The translations under genes and the position numbers were made by a program. From NCBI RefSeq assembly GCF_026250525.1, contig NZ_CP111043.1, forward strand, positions 2,651,501-2,715,500: a stretch of 64,000 bases of DNA, written 5' to 3'. Shown here one piece after another: positions 9,614-19,314 of the stretch. This DNA is from Chondrinema litorale. GTDB lineage: Bacteria > Bacteroidota > Bacteroidia > Cytophagales > Flammeovirgaceae. The notes under the pieces are model-generated. The model was not told where the DNA came from. It was given only the letters and a program-made list of their open reading frames with translations, and made no database searches. Within the stretch, counting starts at the first letter, position 1, and each line of letters opens with the position of its first letter.

Positions 9614-10681
9614 ATGATTTTAGATGAGTCTGTTAAACTTGGAAATAGTTCAGGTAAAAAAAGTATTTTAATTAATAGCCTGCAATATATTTTTTTTGGA
9701 TTACTAGGAGGCTTCCTATGTTATATGGCTTTTAAAGATCAGAACTCTTCTCAATTATTAGTTTCACTCAAAGAAGTTAATTATTGGTGGGTGATTCCGA
9801 TTTTTATAATATCTCTAGTTAATTCACTCATTCGATCATTAAGGTGGTTAATGCTAATTAAAACTTTGGGTTACAGACCTGGAGTAACAAAAGCCTTTAG
9901 CGCATTAATGATTGGCTACATGGTAAATTATGCTGTACCGAGAATGGGAGAAATAACAAGATGTATTGTCTTGAAAAAGTCGGGTCATATCCCATTTGAA
10001 GGAACTTTCGGGACAGTAATCACCGAAAGAATTATTGATATTCTATCGCTTTTTTTAGTCTGTATTCTAACATTGGTAATTGCTTACAAAGAGATTTACA
10101 AATTTGTATATGATAATATATTTCTTCCAATTGGCCAATCCATTCAACTTTTAGGCGAAAGTATACTTTGGTTGTTACCTTTTATAATCATAGTAACTTG
10201 TGCAGTTCTTGCTATTCTGTGGATATTCAGAAAAAAAATATTGGCTTTTCTGTATCAAAAGAAAATCAGAAAAATAATTTCCGATGTTTGGAAAGGAATT
10301 GCATCAGTAAGATATGTAGAAAATAAAGGTATGTTTATTATGTATACCTTATTAATTTGGTTCAATTACTTTCTGGTTACATACATTTGGTTCTTTGCAA
10401 TGGATGACATGACAGGACTAAATATGAAAACAGGACTGGTAATGACTACCCTAGGCAGCATTGGCAAATCTTTACCTATACAAGGTGGAGGAGTAGGGGC
10501 TTATCATTACATTATTACTCAGGCAGGAATAATTTTTGGCGTTTCAGAATTGAATGGAAATACACTGGCAATTATAAATCACGGTTTTCAAACCATCTTT
10601 CAGATAGGTTTTGGCTTAATCGGATTTCTATTAGTCGCTAAAAACATAAAAGTCTTGCCCGGTAATACCAGGCAAGACTAA
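9614..10681 (+). CDS. Lysylphosphatidylglycerol synthase-type transmembrane (UPF0104, flippase-like) protein
   Basis: 355 residues with about eight hydrophobic segments. It belongs to the YbhN/UPF0104 family, related to the transmembrane half of MprF, which is thought to move or sense lipids in the inner membrane. Landmarks are SLRWLMLIKTLGYRPGVTKA, MVNYAVPRMGEITRCIVLKK, GTVITERIIDILSLFLVC and the conserved GGGVGAYHYIITQAG near residue 295. It lies 32 bases after the ISP-like gene on the same strand, possibly in one transcript. The last codons sit inside a strong hairpin (10651-10679). The substrate is unknown. Confidence 0.85.
   Translation: MILDESVKLGNSSGKKSILINSLQYIFFGLLGGFLCYMAFKDQNSSQLLVSLKEVNYWWVIPIFIISLVNSLIRSLRWLMLIKTLGYRPGVTKAFSALMIGYMVNYAVPRMGEITRCIVLKKSGHIPFEGTFGTVITERIIDILSLFLVCILTLVIAYKEIYKFVYDNIFLPIGQSIQLLGESILWLLPFIIIVTCAVLAILWIFRKKILAFLYQKKIRKIISDVWKGIASVRYVENKGMFIMYTLLIWFNYFLVTYIWFFAMDDMTGLNMKTGLVMTTLGSIGKSLPIQGGGVGAYHYIITQAGIIFGVSELNGNTLAIINHGFQTIFQIGFGLIGFLLVAKNIKVLPGNTRQD
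10651..10679 (+). other. Hairpin overlapping the end of the UPF0104 gene
   Basis: AGTCTTGCC (10651-10659) pairs perfectly with GGCAAGACT (10671-10679). Inside, GGT and ACC can extend the stem past one C/A mismatch. It covers the last codons and part of the stop codon. No T-run follows on the plus strand, so it is either a mRNA 3'-end stabiliser or a weak terminator. Confidence 0.45.
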
Positions 10682-11030
10682 ATCTACAGCTAATTTACTA
10701 TTATTTCATCGCTATTTCAGAAGAAACGCGAATATGTTATTTAACAAAAACCTCGGCTCAATCAGTTCAAAATCTGTCAATGTTTTAAGAAAAATAACTT
10801 TAAGTACTTTTTAAGCGTGATTTTTTTTCTTCTTTAATGCCCAAACGCTTCAAATTCACCAATCTCTCGCCTTATTTAATAGCTATTTTTAGTGTCATAG
10901 CTTAATGAAGCACTCGGTATTTTCATAGTATTGAGAATTTCAATTACTGTAATTTTTTATACAGGTATGTTTTTGTATTATTAATGCAAAATAACATTCA
11001 CAATATAATTAGCTTATTAAGACTATAACT
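10682..11030. other. Intergenic, 349 bp, no gene
   Basis: A+T-rich with no coding frame and no tRNA-like structure. It holds a short perfect palindrome AATTAC-T-GTAATT (10942-10954) followed by a T-run, about 76 bases before the next gene. This could be an operator or a weak terminator. No convincing TAnnTTTG promoter with a -33 TTG was found. Confidence 0.4.
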
Positions 11031-12632
11031 ATGAAGAAACACTATCTGCTTTTATGTGTATGGGCAGTATCAATTTTTTCTGCTAGCTTACTTACCGCAC
11101 AAGATAGGGGAATAGCAAAAGCCCCAGATAGAACCCAAGGAGTTGGGCCTTTCGATCAATTAATCATTAGAGGAGCCACTTTAATAAATGGAGCAGGCTC
11201 ACCAGCTATTGGACCAGTGGATGTCGTAATCGAGCAAAATAAGATTACTGATATTAGAGTGGTTGGATATCCTGGAGTAGAAATTAATGAAAACAGAAGA
11301 CCTGAAGCAAAAGAGAATGCTAAAATCATTGATGCAGAAGGCATGTTCCTTTTGCCTGGATTTATAGATATGCATGGCCACATAGGTGGAAAAGCTCAAG
11401 GTACACCTGCCGAATATGTTTTTAAACTTTGGATGGGGCATGGTATCACTACAATTAGAGACCCATCAACAGGAAACGGTTTAGATTGGGTATTAGAACA
11501 CAAAGAGAAAAGTGATAAAAATGAAATTACTGCACCAAGAATTGAAGCTTACCCAGCATTTGGATTAGGAGCTGAAAAGAAAATTTCGTCACCAGAAGAG
11601 GCAAGAAAATGGGTGCAAAGTATTGCTGCCAAAGGTGCAGATGGTATTAAATTTTTTGGAGCAAGACCAGATATTATGGAAGCAGCTTTAGATGAAGCTA
11701 AAAAGCATAACCTGCGTTCTGCATGCCACCATGCACAAACAGATGTAGCTTGGTTAAATGTACTAAACACTGCTCGCATGGGACTTACTTCTATGGAGCA
11801 CTGGTATGGTTTACCAGAAGCAATGTTTACTGATAGAACCATCCAAGATTATCCGGCAGATTATAATTACCAAAATGAGCAAGATCGTTTTGCAGAAGCA
11901 GGAAACTTATGGAAACAAGCTGCTGAACCATATTCAGAAAAATGGAATGCAGTAATGAATGAATTGTTGGAGCTTGATTTTACCATAGACCCAACATTTA
12001 ACATTTATGAAGCTAACAGAGATTTTATGAGAGCCAGAAGAGCAGAGTGGCACGAAGAATATACTTTACCTTCTTTGTGGCGCTTTTATCAGCCAAGTAG
12101 AGTTTCGCATGGTTCGCACTGGCATTTCTGGTCTACCGAAAAAGAAGTTGATTGGAAACACAACTATCAGCTTTGGATGACTTTTGTAAACGAATATAAA
12201 AACAGAGGTGGTAGAGTTACTACAGGTTCAGATTCAGGCTATATATATCAATTATATGGTTTCGCTTATATAAGAGAACTTGAATTGTTGAGAGAGGCTG
12301 GCTTCCATCCATTAGAAGTAATTAGAGCTGCTACTTTAAAAGGTGCTGAGGCATTAGGTAGAGATAAAGAAATTGGAACAGTGGAAGTTGGAAAACTAGC
12401 AGACTTAGTTTTAGTAGAAGAGAATCCTTTATCAAACCTTAAAGTTTTATATGGTACAGGTGCTATCAAACTTAGCGAAAGTAACGAAGTAGAGAGAGTT
12501 GGTGGAGTAAAGTATACCATTAAAGACGGCATTATCTACGATGCCAAAGCGCTTTTAAATGATGTGAAGCATATAGTTGAAGATGCTAAAAAAGAAGAAG
12601 GTTTTGAAATTAAACAACCTGGAATGAATTAA
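11031..12632 (+). CDS. Exported amidohydrolase (imidazolonepropionase-like, metal-dependent)
   Basis: 533 residues. It starts with a signal peptide ending at LLTAQ, so it acts in the periplasm or outside. The amidohydrolase superfamily TIM barrel shows LLPGFIDMHGHIGG with the HxH metal site. It continues with GITTIRDPSTG, the Lys in GADGIKFFGARP, further His in LRSACHHAQTD and SMEHWYG, and the metal Asp in TTGSDSGY. The C-terminal small beta-domain has GTVEVGKLADLVLVEENPL. Relatives hydrolyse cyclic amides, dipeptides or phosphoesters. The substrate cannot be assigned from context. A terminator follows about 50 bases later. Confidence 0.87.
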   Translation: MKKHYLLLCVWAVSIFSASLLTAQDRGIAKAPDRTQGVGPFDQLIIRGATLINGAGSPAIGPVDVVIEQNKITDIRVVGYPGVEINENRRPEAKENAKIIDAEGMFLLPGFIDMHGHIGGKAQGTPAEYVFKLWMGHGITTIRDPSTGNGLDWVLEHKEKSDKNEITAPRIEAYPAFGLGAEKKISSPEEARKWVQSIAAKGADGIKFFGARPDIMEAALDEAKKHNLRSACHHAQTDVAWLNVLNTARMGLTSMEHWYGLPEAMFTDRTIQDYPADYNYQNEQDRFAEAGNLWKQAAEPYSEKWNAVMNELLELDFTIDPTFNIYEANRDFMRARRAEWHEEYTLPSLWRFYQPSRVSHGSHWHFWSTEKEVDWKHNYQLWMTFVNEYKNRGGRVTTGSDSGYIYQLYGFAYIRELELLREAGFHPLEVIRAATLKGAEALGRDKEIGTVEVGKLADLVLVEENPLSNLKVLYGTGAIKLSESNEVERVGGVKYTIKDGIIYDAKALLNDVKHIVEDAKKEEGFEIKQPGMN

Positions 12633-12681
12633 TTCTTTTAGCTGAGAATTTTTAATTATTTAATTTGATTATTATAATGAG

Positions 12682-12711
12682 AAGCTACCATTTTATATGG
12701 TAGCTTTTTTC
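12682..12711 (+). terminator. Intrinsic terminator after the exported amidohydrolase
   Basis: A ten-base perfect stem (12682-12691 with 12697-12706, core AGCTACCAT/ATGGTAGCT) has a 5-nt loop and a T-run. It ends the amidohydrolase transcript before yjbQ. Confidence 0.92.
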
Positions 12712-12749
12712 TTACATTAGATTTTTAATCGCGTTTAGAAGAGAATAAC

Positions 12750-13178
12750 ATGGAAGTATATCAAAAAACAATTCAGTTACCTGCATTTAAAAGAGGTTTC
12801 CATTTGGTAACCAGAAAAATAGAAACGGCCATTCCGGAGCTCAGAAATTTCAAGTCAGGAATAGCCCATGTATTTATCCAGCATACCTCAGCCAGTTTAA
12901 GTATTAATGAAAATGCCGACCCTACAGTGAGAATGGATTTTGAAAGTCACTTTAATCAAATGGTTCCGGAAAATGCACCTTACTACAAACATAATTACGA
13001 AGGGCCAGATGATATGCCTGCACATATAAAAGCTTCTCTCTTAGGTAGTTCTGTATCTTTACCTGTTACAGATGGTACATTTAATGTTGGAACATGGCAA
13101 GGAATATACTTGTGTGAGCATAGAGATTATGCCTCGTCAAGAAGGTTGGTGTTAACAATTATGGGAGAATATTACTAG
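12750..13178 (+). CDS. yjbQ: YjbQ/UPF0047 family protein (secondary thiamine-phosphate synthase type)
   Basis: 142 residues, normal length for a compact single-domain family. Hallmarks are the His in VFIQHTSASLSINENADPTV, PAHIKASLLGSSVSLPVTDG and the C-terminal GTWQGIYLCEHRDYASSRRL with its metal-binding His. Some members have weak thiamine phosphate synthase activity, but the true role is not settled. It stands alone between two genes with their own signals. Confidence 0.9.
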   Translation: MEVYQKTIQLPAFKRGFHLVTRKIETAIPELRNFKSGIAHVFIQHTSASLSINENADPTVRMDFESHFNQMVPENAPYYKHNYEGPDDMPAHIKASLLGSSVSLPVTDGTFNVGTWQGIYLCEHRDYASSRRLVLTIMGEYY

Positions 13179-13260
13179 TTTATAATTGATTTAACAGAAA
13201 AGATAAATTAAACTTTAATTATCCGCCGTTTACTAAATCAAATTATCTTGATTAAAAAAA

Positions 13261-16200
13261 ATGGCGGAAATAATGAGGCTGCAATCACTGTTTATTTTAT
13301 TTTTTTGCATTTCAAACCTATCGGCTCAAAACAACAAAACAGAAGAGTTATATGTAAATGATGAAATTGTAATTAAAGTAAAAGCTTCTGTTACCCAAAC
13401 TGCCAATTATAAATTATTACAACAAGATAACATCCTGCAAAACCTAATTCCATATGGAGTTAAGCGTGCAGAAAAAGTATTAAAGGAAAAAGGGACTTCG
13501 AGGCTTCAACTTTTATCAACTGCAGAGAAACAAGAACGCAGAGAAGAGTTTAGCAGAATATACAAACTTCAACTTAGAGAAAATTCAGATTTAGTTAAGA
13601 TAATAGCTCAATTAAAAGAGCAAGACTGGATAGAATACGCTGAGCCATTATATAAATATGAGTTGATGTTTGAGCCGAATGATACTTACAATTGGGCTCA
13701 TTGGGGGCATGTAAATACGCAAACATATGATGCTTGGGATATAAACCAAGGAGATTCTTCAATTATTATCGGGATAATAGATACAGGTGTAAAAACTTCT
13801 CATCCCAGTTTATCTTCACAACTTTATTATAATAATGCAGAGCGTTACGGTTTGCCCGGAATAGACGATGATGATAATGGTTTTACAGATGATTCTTTAG
13901 GATATGATTTTGCCGAATACGATACAGATGTTTCTGATAATAATGGGCATGGAACGGAGGTTTCTGGCATGGCAGCAGCAAAAGTAAACGATAACTTTGG
14001 CACTTTTGGAACAGGCTATAATACCAAGTTTATGCCTATAAAAGTATATCATTCCTCTGGCTATATTATGAATACTTATACAGCCATGTTATATGCTGCA
14101 GAAAATGGTTGTAAAATTATCAATCTTTCTTTAGGTAGAGGAACCGGAGGCCCATCTGAATATGAGCAAGATGTTATCAATTTTATAACAGAAGAGTATG
14201 ATGCATTAATAGTAGCCGCAGCAGGAAACTCAAATGGCTATTATAACTTTTATCCGGCTTCCTACGAAAATGTGCTTTCAGTAGCGCATAGCACAAGTGC
14301 AGATGAAAGATATTACAGAGGATCTTATAGCTATTTTGTAGATTTATTAGCTCCAGGAGTTGATGTGCCAACCACTACTACAGGTACATCATTTGAAGGT
14401 CATGCTTTTAAAACGGGTTCTTCTTATGCATCTCCATTTGTTGCTGGTATAGCTTCATTAATCAGAGCGCAATTTCCAGCATACACAGCTCCAGAAATAG
14501 CCGAAATTCTAAGAATGACAGCAGATGATGTTTATGACAAAGATGGAAATAAAAGCTATGTGAATTTATTGGGTAATGGTAGAGTAAATGCCTATCGAGC
14601 ATTAACCGAAGTGAGTTCGATAAAATCTGTTAGAGCAAAGAATATTACTCACATTGGCCGTGAAGGCGATTTATTTTTAAGAGGAGATACGATTAATATC
14701 TCTGCAAATTTTGTAAACTATTTCCAAAGTTTATCACCTACAGCTTCTGTAAAATTAATTTCTCTATCAGAATATGCTACTGTTATAGAAGACGCTTTTA
14801 TAATTGGAGAGCTTAGTGCAGGAGATACGGCTAAAAATGCTTTAAATCCTTTTAAAGTAGTGCTCAGTGAAGCTTTGCCTGAGTATCAACAACTTTATTT
14901 TAAGCTTGAGTTTTCAGATGCAGATTATGAAGATTACCAATACTTTTTTTGGGAAGCAGATAAATATTTTGATTTCCATAAAGGTAATTGGGATTTAAGT
15001 CTAGATGATAATGGAAGACTTGGATACATCGGTGATGAATATCCTTATAGTGGAATTGGTTTAAAATGGAAAAAGAATCAGTTTATTCAGGATGCAGGGC
15101 TTATAATAGCATCTGATTCACAAACAATGTCTGATGTAGTTTATTTAAATGCAACAGAAAAAAATGACGATTTTATAAATTTTGCAGGAGAGTTTAATCT
15201 CAATCAATCAGATACACTTGTATCAATAGTAACCTCATTTAGCGATACTCTAAATTTTCCAGATCTAACAGTTACAAAAAGCTTGGGTATCCACTTTGTA
15301 GAAGATTTTTTAACTATCAACTACAAGTTAGAAAACACCGGTTTAGATACGCTCAAAAATGTACTTGCTGGTTTTTATACAGATTATTTTCTAGCAGAAT
15401 TAGAAGAGAATGATGCTAAATGGGATTCGGTTTACAATTTTGGTTATGCCTCATCAGATGATTTATATTTTGGAATAAAATCATTCAATACGGAAAATAA
15501 TTACTCTTCACTTAATAAATCTCTTACTACTGAGATTAATTATTCAGACAGTCTGGATGATACTGAAAAATATGCATTGCTATGGGGTAAATACAATCTT
15601 AATTTTAATGGAAAGGGAGAAGTAGTCCATGTAAATAGTACCAACTTTAATAAAATTTCACCTGATTCTACTGTTGAATTTACCTTAGTACTTGTTGCAG
15701 GAAATAACCTAGAAGAGCTAAAAACTAAATTACTAGAAGCTGCTGAAAAACTAAATTATAATGGTTTTATTAGTGAAGCTCCTGTATTGAATGATACAAT
15801 TTTATGTGGTAGATCACCATACATTTCTCCTCTAAATGGCGATTATTTTAAATTCTATTACGATTCAGATACTATTAATCCATTTTATGCTGGTAAAGAA
15901 TTAGATATGTCAACTGCTGATTCTGTTACCACTTTGTGGATTAGTAACCATAGCAGTGTATATGAGAGTGAGAAGAAGAAATTCAATATTTACATTTCTA
16001 AATTAGAAGGTGAAATACTGCTAAGCAAAGATACGGTTTTGCTTGATAGTGGTGGCATTGTTCAGTTTGCTTATATAAGTAATTTTCCTTCAAGTATAAC
16101 TGAATGGGATTTTGGTAATGGTTTTACTTCAACCGAAGATAATCCGACTTTTAAATATAATTGGCCAGGTTTATACGAAGTTAACCTAAAACTGACCGAT

Positions 16201-17451
16201 AGTTTGGGTTGTATATTAAGCCTAGATACTCAGGTTTATATTAAAGATTATACTCCTGTTAGGCAAAATACTACTGTCTGCTATGGAGATGAGTTTATAT
16301 GGCAAAGTACCAACTCTGCTGAGGTGAATTTTTATGATAGTTACCCTTTGAGTACTCCTATTTCAACAGGTGATTCATTATTACTTACTTTAACTTCAGG
16401 TGCAGTTTATTACCAAAGAGGAGTAAATGCTTCTGATAGCAACTATGTACAATTGAATGTGAACATCAATAAGCCTGAAATTAATTTATCTATTCCAGAT
16501 ACCGCTTTAGTAGGTGAGAAAATTGAATTGGTAGCTATCTCAGAAAACACTTCTGTGGAATGGATTTTTGATGATAAAACTTTAGATGGTGATGCTTTAG
16601 GGTACATTTTTCAAGAGAGTGGTGAGCATGAAATAATAGCTAGAGCAACAGATGATCTGGGATGTTATGTAGAAATTAGAACATCTATAGTTGTATTGAA
16701 GCAATCGGAATTACCAGTTTTACAAGATACCATTTATGTCTGTTATGGAGAAAATGTATTATTAAATCCTGAAAATGGAGAGAAATTCAGGTTTTACAAA
16801 TCAGATGTATTATTGGCAGAGAGTAGTTCTTTATTGTTAGAGGAGGTCAGAGAAGCACAAATAATTCAAGTTAGTAATGTGACAGATGACCTAGCAAGCG
16901 AAAATATTACAGTAAATGTTTTACTAAACCCTACTCCAGATTTAATATCATTTATGGATTTATCAGATTCTGTAGAAGTAAGTAACTCTCAGGAATTGAC
17001 AATTACTGCATTTTATGGAAATGAATGGAATTGGCAAGCAGACAATGGCTTTAGTAGTGATGAACAGGAGTTTGTATTATCTTTTTTAGATACTGGTACA
17101 GTACAAATCTCACTTGAAGTTTCAGATAGTTTAGGTTGTACTTATTCTGAAATTAGAAAACTTGTAATTTGGAAAGATGCTATTTCAGGTTTAAATCAAG
17201 CTTTGGAAAACCCTTGGGAGATTTATCCTGTACCGGCTGTTGATAAATTGAGAATTACTAACAATGTTTTATCTAATCAGGTAATTTCAGTTTTATTATA
17301 CGATTTGGCTGGTAATAAATTAGATGTCAAACTAGAGACAGCAACCGAATATTATCACATAGATGTAGCAAGGTTGGCTAGTGGCATTTACACCTTACAG
17401 ATTTTCGATAAGGGAAATATTTATTATAAGAAGATTTCAATAGCTAAATAG
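13261..17451 (+). CDS. T9SS-secreted S8 subtilisin-like peptidase with PKD-like repeats
   Basis: 1396 residues. A signal peptide (FILFFCISNLSAQ) is followed by a propeptide-like region and an S8 catalytic domain. The triad is complete: Asp174 in GIIDTGV, His230 in NGHGTEVSGMAA and Ser388 in GSSYASPFVAG; the oxyanion Asn is in AAAGNSNG. The middle is a long beta-rich region with PKD-like units (EWDFGNGFTSTEDNPTFKYN and similar near residues 960 and 1100). The last ~75 residues are a type A T9SS sorting domain (WEIYPVPAVDKLRI to IYYKKISIAK), so it is exported through the outer membrane and probably anchored at the surface. The ATG at 13273 is an equally good start; it lies four codons in and gives a cleaner signal peptide. 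Confidence 0.93.
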   Translation: MAEIMRLQSLFILFFCISNLSAQNNKTEELYVNDEIVIKVKASVTQTANYKLLQQDNILQNLIPYGVKRAEKVLKEKGTSRLQLLSTAEKQERREEFSRIYKLQLRENSDLVKIIAQLKEQDWIEYAEPLYKYELMFEPNDTYNWAHWGHVNTQTYDAWDINQGDSSIIIGIIDTGVKTSHPSLSSQLYYNNAERYGLPGIDDDDNGFTDDSLGYDFAEYDTDVSDNNGHGTEVSGMAAAKVNDNFGTFGTGYNTKFMPIKVYHSSGYIMNTYTAMLYAAENGCKIINLSLGRGTGGPSEYEQDVINFITEEYDALIVAAAGNSNGYYNFYPASYENVLSVAHSTSADERYYRGSYSYFVDLLAPGVDVPTTTTGTSFEGHAFKTGSSYASPFVAGIASLIRAQFPAYTAPEIAEILRMTADDVYDKDGNKSYVNLLGNGRVNAYRALTEVSSIKSVRAKNITHIGREGDLFLRGDTINISANFVNYFQSLSPTASVKLISLSEYATVIEDAFIIGELSAGDTAKNALNPFKVVLSEALPEYQQLYFKLEFSDADYEDYQYFFWEADKYFDFHKGNWDLSLDDNGRLGYIGDEYPYSGIGLKWKKNQFIQDAGLIIASDSQTMSDVVYLNATEKNDDFINFAGEFNLNQSDTLVSIVTSFSDTLNFPDLTVTKSLGIHFVEDFLTINYKLENTGLDTLKNVLAGFYTDYFLAELEENDAKWDSVYNFGYASSDDLYFGIKSFNTENNYSSLNKSLTTEINYSDSLDDTEKYALLWGKYNLNFNGKGEVVHVNSTNFNKISPDSTVEFTLVLVAGNNLEELKTKLLEAAEKLNYNGFISEAPVLNDTILCGRSPYISPLNGDYFKFYYDSDTINPFYAGKELDMSTADSVTTLWISNHSSVYESEKKKFNIYISKLEGEILLSKDTVLLDSGGIVQFAYISNFPSSITEWDFGNGFTSTEDNPTFKYNWPGLYEVNLKLTDSLGCILSLDTQVYIKDYTPVRQNTTVCYGDEFIWQSTNSAEVNFYDSYPLSTPISTGDSLLLTLTSGAVYYQRGVNASDSNYVQLNVNINKPEINLSIPDTALVGEKIELVAISENTSVEWIFDDKTLDGDALGYIFQESGEHEIIARATDDLGCYVEIRTSIVVLKQSELPVLQDTIYVCYGENVLLNPENGEKFRFYKSDVLLAESSSLLLEEVREAQIIQVSNVTDDLASENITVNVLLNPTPDLISFMDLSDSVEVSNSQELTITAFYGNEWNWQADNGFSSDEQEFVLSFLDTGTVQISLEVSDSLGCTYSEIRKLVIWKDAISGLNQALENPWEIYPVPAVDKLRITNNVLSNQVISVLLYDLAGNKLDVKLETATEYYHIDVARLASGIYTLQIFDKGNIYYKKISIAK

Positions 17452-17463
17452 ATAAATGCTTTA

Positions 17464-18408
17464 TCATTTTCTAAAATGAGATTCGGCAAAGTTCCACCAA
17501 TCACTAAACATTTTCTCTTCATTAATTTTTGTGTAGACCCAAATATCTCGTTGGTTGTTTTCGGGAGGTGTTTTCCTAAGTTCTTCTTTTGCGTAGCTAG
17601 GTTTTAATACTGCTAGCGCTAGTGCCAAATCCCAGAATACTCTGTTTTCGTGATTAGGTGCATTGGTTTTCCATCTGGCAACCAAATAATTCCAAACAGC
17701 TCCTTTACCAGATAATCTTTTAGTAACCTCACTTTGCTTAAATACGAAATCATAAAGTATGTTGATGGGCATTATATGCAAAGCAAGATTTTCAGTATTG
17801 AGCATAAAATTGAAAGCATTAAAATCTCGTCTCACATTAAATTCATCTTTATCCCAAATACTTTTGTCTGAGAAGTATTTTCCTCCAAGTGCATATACTT
17901 CTATATTATTTACAATTTCAGGAGCAAGAGCAATGGCCGAAGCAATATTGGTGAGAGCACCCAAGCAAATTACAGTTAGTTTTTCATTTGGATGATTGCG
18001 AGTGAAACTTCTTGTTTCTGTAATAATAAGTTGTGCAGCAGCAGAATCAGCAGGTTCATAACCTCCCCAAGGTTTCCCCATTTTTAACTCAGAACCTAAT
18101 GGTGCAGGAATATCCTGCCTGTTCATTATTCGAAGTAAATCATCATTCAACCTTTGGCTTTCTAACACTGTGTATTTAGGAGAAAGTTGATGTTGCCACT
18201 GCGCAGAGCATAAACCCAATACCTCAAAATCTTCTGCTAAAACCATCCTCACCACTGCATACAAATCATCAATTTCGTTTGCTGTATCAGTATCAATAAT
18301 TACAGGTCTTTTCTGCTGTTTCTGTTTGAAATTAAAATTGTGAGGAACAAGAAAAGGAGCTAATGCACTAAACGAAAGAATATTCTTTGTAAATGATCTT
18401 CTATTCAT
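17464..18408 (-). CDS. Nucleoside hydrolase with twin-arginine-type signal
   Basis: 314 residues. The N-terminus MNRRSFTKNILSFSALAPFL looks like a Tat signal (RRSFTK) followed by a hydrophobic stretch, so the enzyme is probably exported folded. The mature part starts with VIIDTDTANEIDDLYAVVRM, the calcium-binding DTDxxxEIDD signature of inosine-uridine nucleoside hydrolases, and has CLGALTNIASAIALAPEI and a later DLALALAVL. It would cleave N-glycosidic bonds of nucleosides in the periplasm. It is convergent with the preceding peptidase, with a 12-base gap and no terminator between. Confidence 0.88.
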   Translation of the reverse strand: MNRRSFTKNILSFSALAPFLVPHNFNFKQKQQKRPVIIDTDTANEIDDLYAVVRMVLAEDFEVLGLCSAQWQHQLSPKYTVLESQRLNDDLLRIMNRQDIPAPLGSELKMGKPWGGYEPADSAAAQLIITETRSFTRNHPNEKLTVICLGALTNIASAIALAPEIVNNIEVYALGGKYFSDKSIWDKDEFNVRRDFNAFNFMLNTENLALHIMPINILYDFVFKQSEVTKRLSGKGAVWNYLVARWKTNAPNHENRVFWDLALALAVLKPSYAKEELRKTPPENNQRDIWVYTKINEEKMFSDWWNFAESHFRK

Positions 18409-18462
18409 GGTAAAAGGAGGTAGACTAATTTATTTACCTATAAACTTAGAAAGTAAATTCAA

Positions 18463-18490
18463 TAAAAAAAGCAGTCTGAAAAGACTGCTT
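18463..18490 (-). terminator. Intrinsic terminator after the DUF4290 gene
   Basis: AGCAGTCT (18470-18477) pairs with AGACTGCT (18482-18489) around a 4-nt loop. Read on the minus strand the stem is followed by a T-run (opposite 18463-18469). It separates the DUF4290 gene from the nucleoside hydrolase. Confidence 0.9.
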
Positions 18491-18510
18491 TATATATAAG
18501 TGAAATTCGA

Positions 18511-19161
18511 TTATCTTCTTCTTCTTGAACGTCTCTTACCACTATTGTTATTATTTCTTGATCTTCTGTCGCTGTGATCGTGTCTGTCGTTGCTTTTATC
18601 TTTAAAGTTACTGATGTTGAAGAGTGTTTCATCAGATTTAACTTTATCTCTATAGTCAATTTTACGATCAGACAGTTCGTACAGGTGTCTAATGATTACA
18701 TCATCACTAATGTTTTCTTTGTTCCAAGAAGCATAGAAAGACTTCATTAACTTTCCAATGTAAATAATTGCATCATTTTTCTCAGTTTCATCTTCAAGAG
18801 CAATGGCTCTAGAAATAAGCAGGTCTATATTTCTCCCATAGTGTTTGAATTTTAACTCACCACTTTTGTATTCCATTTTTTGTGGCTTTGCAAACACGAT
18901 TGATTCATCTGGTGTAGGATAAGGCGCTTCAATATCCAATGTGAAATCTGCCATAATATGCAGGTGATCCCAGATACGTTGTACGTTGTCGCTATTTTCT
19001 CTTACAGAAGGGTTGAGTTGTTTCATTAAGTGAATGAGGACGTGGGAAAGGCGGCTACGTTCTTCTTTATCATCCAACTCACGGATGTATCTTACGAGCT
19101 TCTGTACATTTCTACCGTATTCCATCAAGATCAACGGCTCTCTTTGTGAATTATATTCCAT
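18511..19161 (-). CDS. DUF4290 family protein with Arg-rich tail
   Basis: 216 residues. It is a cytosolic, mostly helical protein of a family I know only from Bacteroidota. Conserved parts are PLILMEYGRNVQKLVRYIRE, the LSHVLIHLMKQLNPSVRE region and FKHYGRNIDLLISRAIAL. The last ~25 residues are Arg, Asn and Ser-rich and finish in KRRSRRRR, which suggests nucleic-acid contact (inference). No function is established. It is a single-gene unit with its own terminator. Confidence 0.85.
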   Translation of the reverse strand: MEYNSQREPLILMEYGRNVQKLVRYIRELDDKEERSRLSHVLIHLMKQLNPSVRENSDNVQRIWDHLHIMADFTLDIEAPYPTPDESIVFAKPQKMEYKSGELKFKHYGRNIDLLISRAIALEDETEKNDAIIYIGKLMKSFYASWNKENISDDVIIRHLYELSDRKIDYRDKVKSDETLFNISNFKDKSNDRHDHSDRRSRNNNNSGKRRSRRRR

Positions 19162-19314
19162 AGTATACTAAAGATGGGCTAATAATATTTTTTATCAAAA
19201 AATGGATCCCCTTTATAATTGTGTTGGTATTATGTTACTGTACTAATAGACGGAAAGATGAATCTTTTATTTTTCAGAAATGAAAATGCAATATTTTGTT
19301 TGCATTAAACCAGA

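Noticed and set aside
6687..10681. A phage-defence island around the ISP-like gene
   Set aside because: Neighbours are an M20 amidohydrolase and a UPF0104 membrane protein; no nuclease, helicase, integrase or other defence gene is near, and base composition is like the rest.
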